The notes under the pieces: generated by a model
The model's database searches: none
What the model saw: the letters and a program-made list of their open reading frames with translations, nothing else
What the model was told of the DNA's origin: nothing
Assembly (NCBI GenBank): GCA_004369085.1
Contig: ML210459.1
Span: 2,235-22,863 of the forward strand
From: Coprinopsis marcescibilis
Lineage: Eukaryota; Basidiomycota; Agaricomycetes; Agaricales; Psathyrellaceae
Direction of reading: 5' to 3'
DNA length: 20,629 nucleotides
Position numbers and translations under genes: made by a program
Part shown: in pieces, positions 18,818 through 20,629 of the stretch
Layout of the letters: each line of letters starts with the position of its first letter
Position numbering within the stretch: the first letter of the stretch is position 1

Positions 18818-19406
18818 TTTTTTGGTTAGCCGAATGTATATGCATGTGTGGTACGATTGGAATTTGTTTCAAATAGGAGAAACCCGAGAGTCTTCCAAAA
18901 TCTCTGTGCGACCATGTCCATGAGGCAGACACTTGCAGCTATTGTACGTCTTAGAGACACGTGTGTAATTAATCAAGTGGATGAACAGGCTTTGGAGATA
19001 CATAATCTCGTGCGGATACAGTTATTTTAAGAACTTGCAATATGATGCACTCCGCTTTTGCTTGACCCTTAACGCATGTACACTCGAAAAAAATAAGCGC
19101 CCGCGACAGCGCAGTTCAGGGTCCCCATGTTACGTCTGGTCCATGTCCAACGACCCTGCTCAATACTCCATAAATCCACTCTCTTTTGAAAGCAGTTGAT
19201 AGGACAACTTCAGAGAGCGGGAACAAGGCGATAAGCGGTCCCTAATTGGTATTTTGAACAACCACATTGCTGATGCTCTCAGTTCGGAGCTTAGAAGTTT
19301 GCAAAGCAACTAATGCTCCGACAATAAAAGGGACAGGTCTCTACCAGCTTTTACTCACCCACCAACACGCTCATACACTTCTACCAGCAAACTCGAGTAC
19401 ATTCCA
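18818..19406. other. Region downstream of the transposase, no gene seen
   Basis: Should contain the right terminus of the Plavaka element. Short frames here carry no recognisable motif. I compared it by eye with 14785-14890 for inverted repeats and found only a short direct match (GTGGTACGA at 14817-14825 and 18849-18857), not an inverted one. Confidence 0.5.
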
Positions 19407-20629
19407 ATGTCTTCTGCTACCTCCATATCTACTGCCTCTACTTCTATATCTACTGCCTCTACCGTTCCCGATGATAGCGTGAGTACACCTTTCTGCGTTT
19501 ACCATTGATGGACTGGACTCTAATAGCACCCCATACGTTGCTCTAGGTGCTTTGGCGACTCCATTCACATATTCAAGAACTTGAACTGGAGGTTGCAGAG
19601 CTCATGACTTGCAACGCCAATCTCAACCTCAAGATCGCAACACATACACGCAGGCGCAAGCCCTGTGGTGCAAAAGCGCCACTGGACAAGCCTCCCTCTG
19701 GCAATGGCGATTCTGCATCCCAGGAGGCTACTGACCTGGTTGAATACATTGATGCATCCGCAAAAAAGGCCTCGTTCATTTACCTTCATTTATACTCACC
19801 ATACCTCCTCCCTGGCGTGTTTGGGAAAGCCAAGCCGGCCTTCAAGCACAACTCACTGGACAGGTATGCCGACTCCGTGTCTCTCGAGGAAGGTCAAGCT
19901 GCAGACCTGTATGCTGCGGTTCCTGAAGAGGACCACGAGTTTGTATCACTTCATCCGTTTGGTCATCCTGTCTATGCGCAAAAGGTGAGCTCTTTCGACT
20001 TATGATCCTCTGAATCAAGTTGTCTTTCATCGCTCATTTTTCTCTCACCCCAGTTCAAGGAACACCTCACTGCCCACCGGGGTAATCTCGCTAAGTGCGC
20101 ACGCCAGGTGGCTCCTTTCCTCTTCAGCAACAAGCCCAACATCCCAGCAGGTATATTCAAAGCTTCGGAGTCTAAGTCTTGCTTGGACAATGAGCGCATC
20201 CGTGCTCTCACTGGCTACGCTGCCCACAGGAATCCTCGTTGGCCACGGTACGCTCCTGTCCTCTATGCCAACGAGTCAAGCCATGGGGAAGATTTTCTCC
20301 TCAACCCCGTTGTGATTCAGGTATGTTGTAACTATTCTGGGACCCCAATGGCTAGGAACTCATTGTTGGTGGTCGTATGATGCTATTAAGCTCGGTCGTG
20401 GCTTCTCTATGGCCTTTCGGCAGCACAGAGCGCCGATGCTCCTGCTGACACTCTCTCCTTCCAGTCCCCCAATGCACTCAGCTCCGTTCCCGAGCTCCGT
20501 GCCACCGATGGACTTATGAGCACATGTGGCACCATGGTACATGTTCCCTGATATTTGTATACAAGATTTGCATCTAACGTGTGACATAATCCATCACTAC
20601 CAGCTTCGCTTCTTACTTTCTCCAGACAC
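19407..20629 (+). CDS. Unknown basidiomycete multi-exon protein, 3' end beyond window
   Basis: Exons inferred: 19407-19478, 19547-19984, 20054-20320, 20391-20536, 20604-20629 (cut by the edge). The start ATG follows TTCCA and opens a Ser/Thr-rich leader with two 7-codon repeats. Exon 2 begins with a short coiled-coil-like segment (SHIQELELEVAELMTCNANLN), then a basic stretch, then SFIYLHLYSPYLLPGVFGK. Exon 3 contains RWPRYAPVLYANESSHGEDFL, and exon 4 SWLLYGLSAAQ, running into LRFLLSPD in exon 5. This layout recalls the large lineage-specific families of basidiomycete proteins of unknown function (possibly DUF6698-like, a weak recollection). The exon 3/4 join is uncertain: the obvious donor GTATGT at 20321 leaves the wrong phase for SWLLYGLS, while GTTGTA at 20325 restores it. 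A small frameshift is the alternative. No function can be assigned. Confidence 0.68.
19422..19463 (+). repeat. Two in-frame 21-bp repeats in the first exon of the unknown gene
   Basis: TC(C/T)ATATCTACTGCCTCTAC(T/C) occurs twice head to tail, encoding (S-I-S-T-A-S-T)2. A 21-bp unit keeps the frame, so copy number could vary without breaking the gene. Confidence 0.85.

Noticed and set aside
14785..19300. Terminal inverted repeats of the Plavaka element
   Set aside because: By-eye comparison of both flanks found no inverted match longer than a few bases, only a direct GTGGTACGA pair, so I do not call the element's ends.
1..20629. CRISPR arrays, bacterial operons, rRNA or tRNA genes
   Set aside because: No spaced direct repeats of that kind, no clover-leaf or rRNA sequence noticed, and the gene structures are eukaryotic with short introns.

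Overview
The window looks like accessory, transposon-rich DNA of a basidiomycete (most likely Agaricomycetes). Reasons: introns of about 40-80 bp with GT..AG ends and CTAAC/CTAAT-type branch sites, a Plavaka-type transposase, a NACHT-ankyrin NLR-type gene, and a PHO88/SND3-like gene whose best match from memory is fungal. All family assignments are from recognition of motifs; no database search was possible.

Layout. (1) 1-9112 is a nearly complete Ty3/Gypsy chromovirus-type LTR retrotransposon. The window begins inside its 5' LTR (1-104). The full 3' LTR is 8863-9112 (250 bp, TG..CA). gag (215-2116) and pol (2117-8833) share one reading frame and are separated only by a UGA at 2114-2116 that falls upstream of the Gag zinc knuckle. 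Pol carries knuckle, protease, RT, RNase H, integrase and a chromodomain-like module, plus two unusual parts: a duplicated module before the protease and a ~530-residue C-terminal extension. (2) 9113-10551 holds no supportable gene. (3) 10552-11703 (+) is a PHO88/SND3 pseudogene that keeps a six-exon structure but has four in-frame stops and a frameshift. (4) 11704-12105 is a short spacer between converging gene ends. (5) 12106-14891 (-) is a decayed NLR: an unknown N-terminal domain, NACHT, and ankyrin repeats. (6) 14890-18817 (+) is a Plavaka DNA-transposon transposase; 14 exons can be joined into an open 1034-codon frame. (7) 18818-19406 has no gene I can support. (8) 19407-20629 (+) is the 5' part of a multi-exon gene of unknown function, cut by the window edge.

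How it fits together. The two recognisable host-type genes are broken, while both transposable elements retain open coding frames; the two LTR copies differ at 1 of 104 compared positions. This is the pattern of a young-transposon island built on decaying gene copies. The Plavaka start codon overlaps, on the opposite strand, the inferred first ATG of the NLR relic, which suggests insertion into or right beside that gene.
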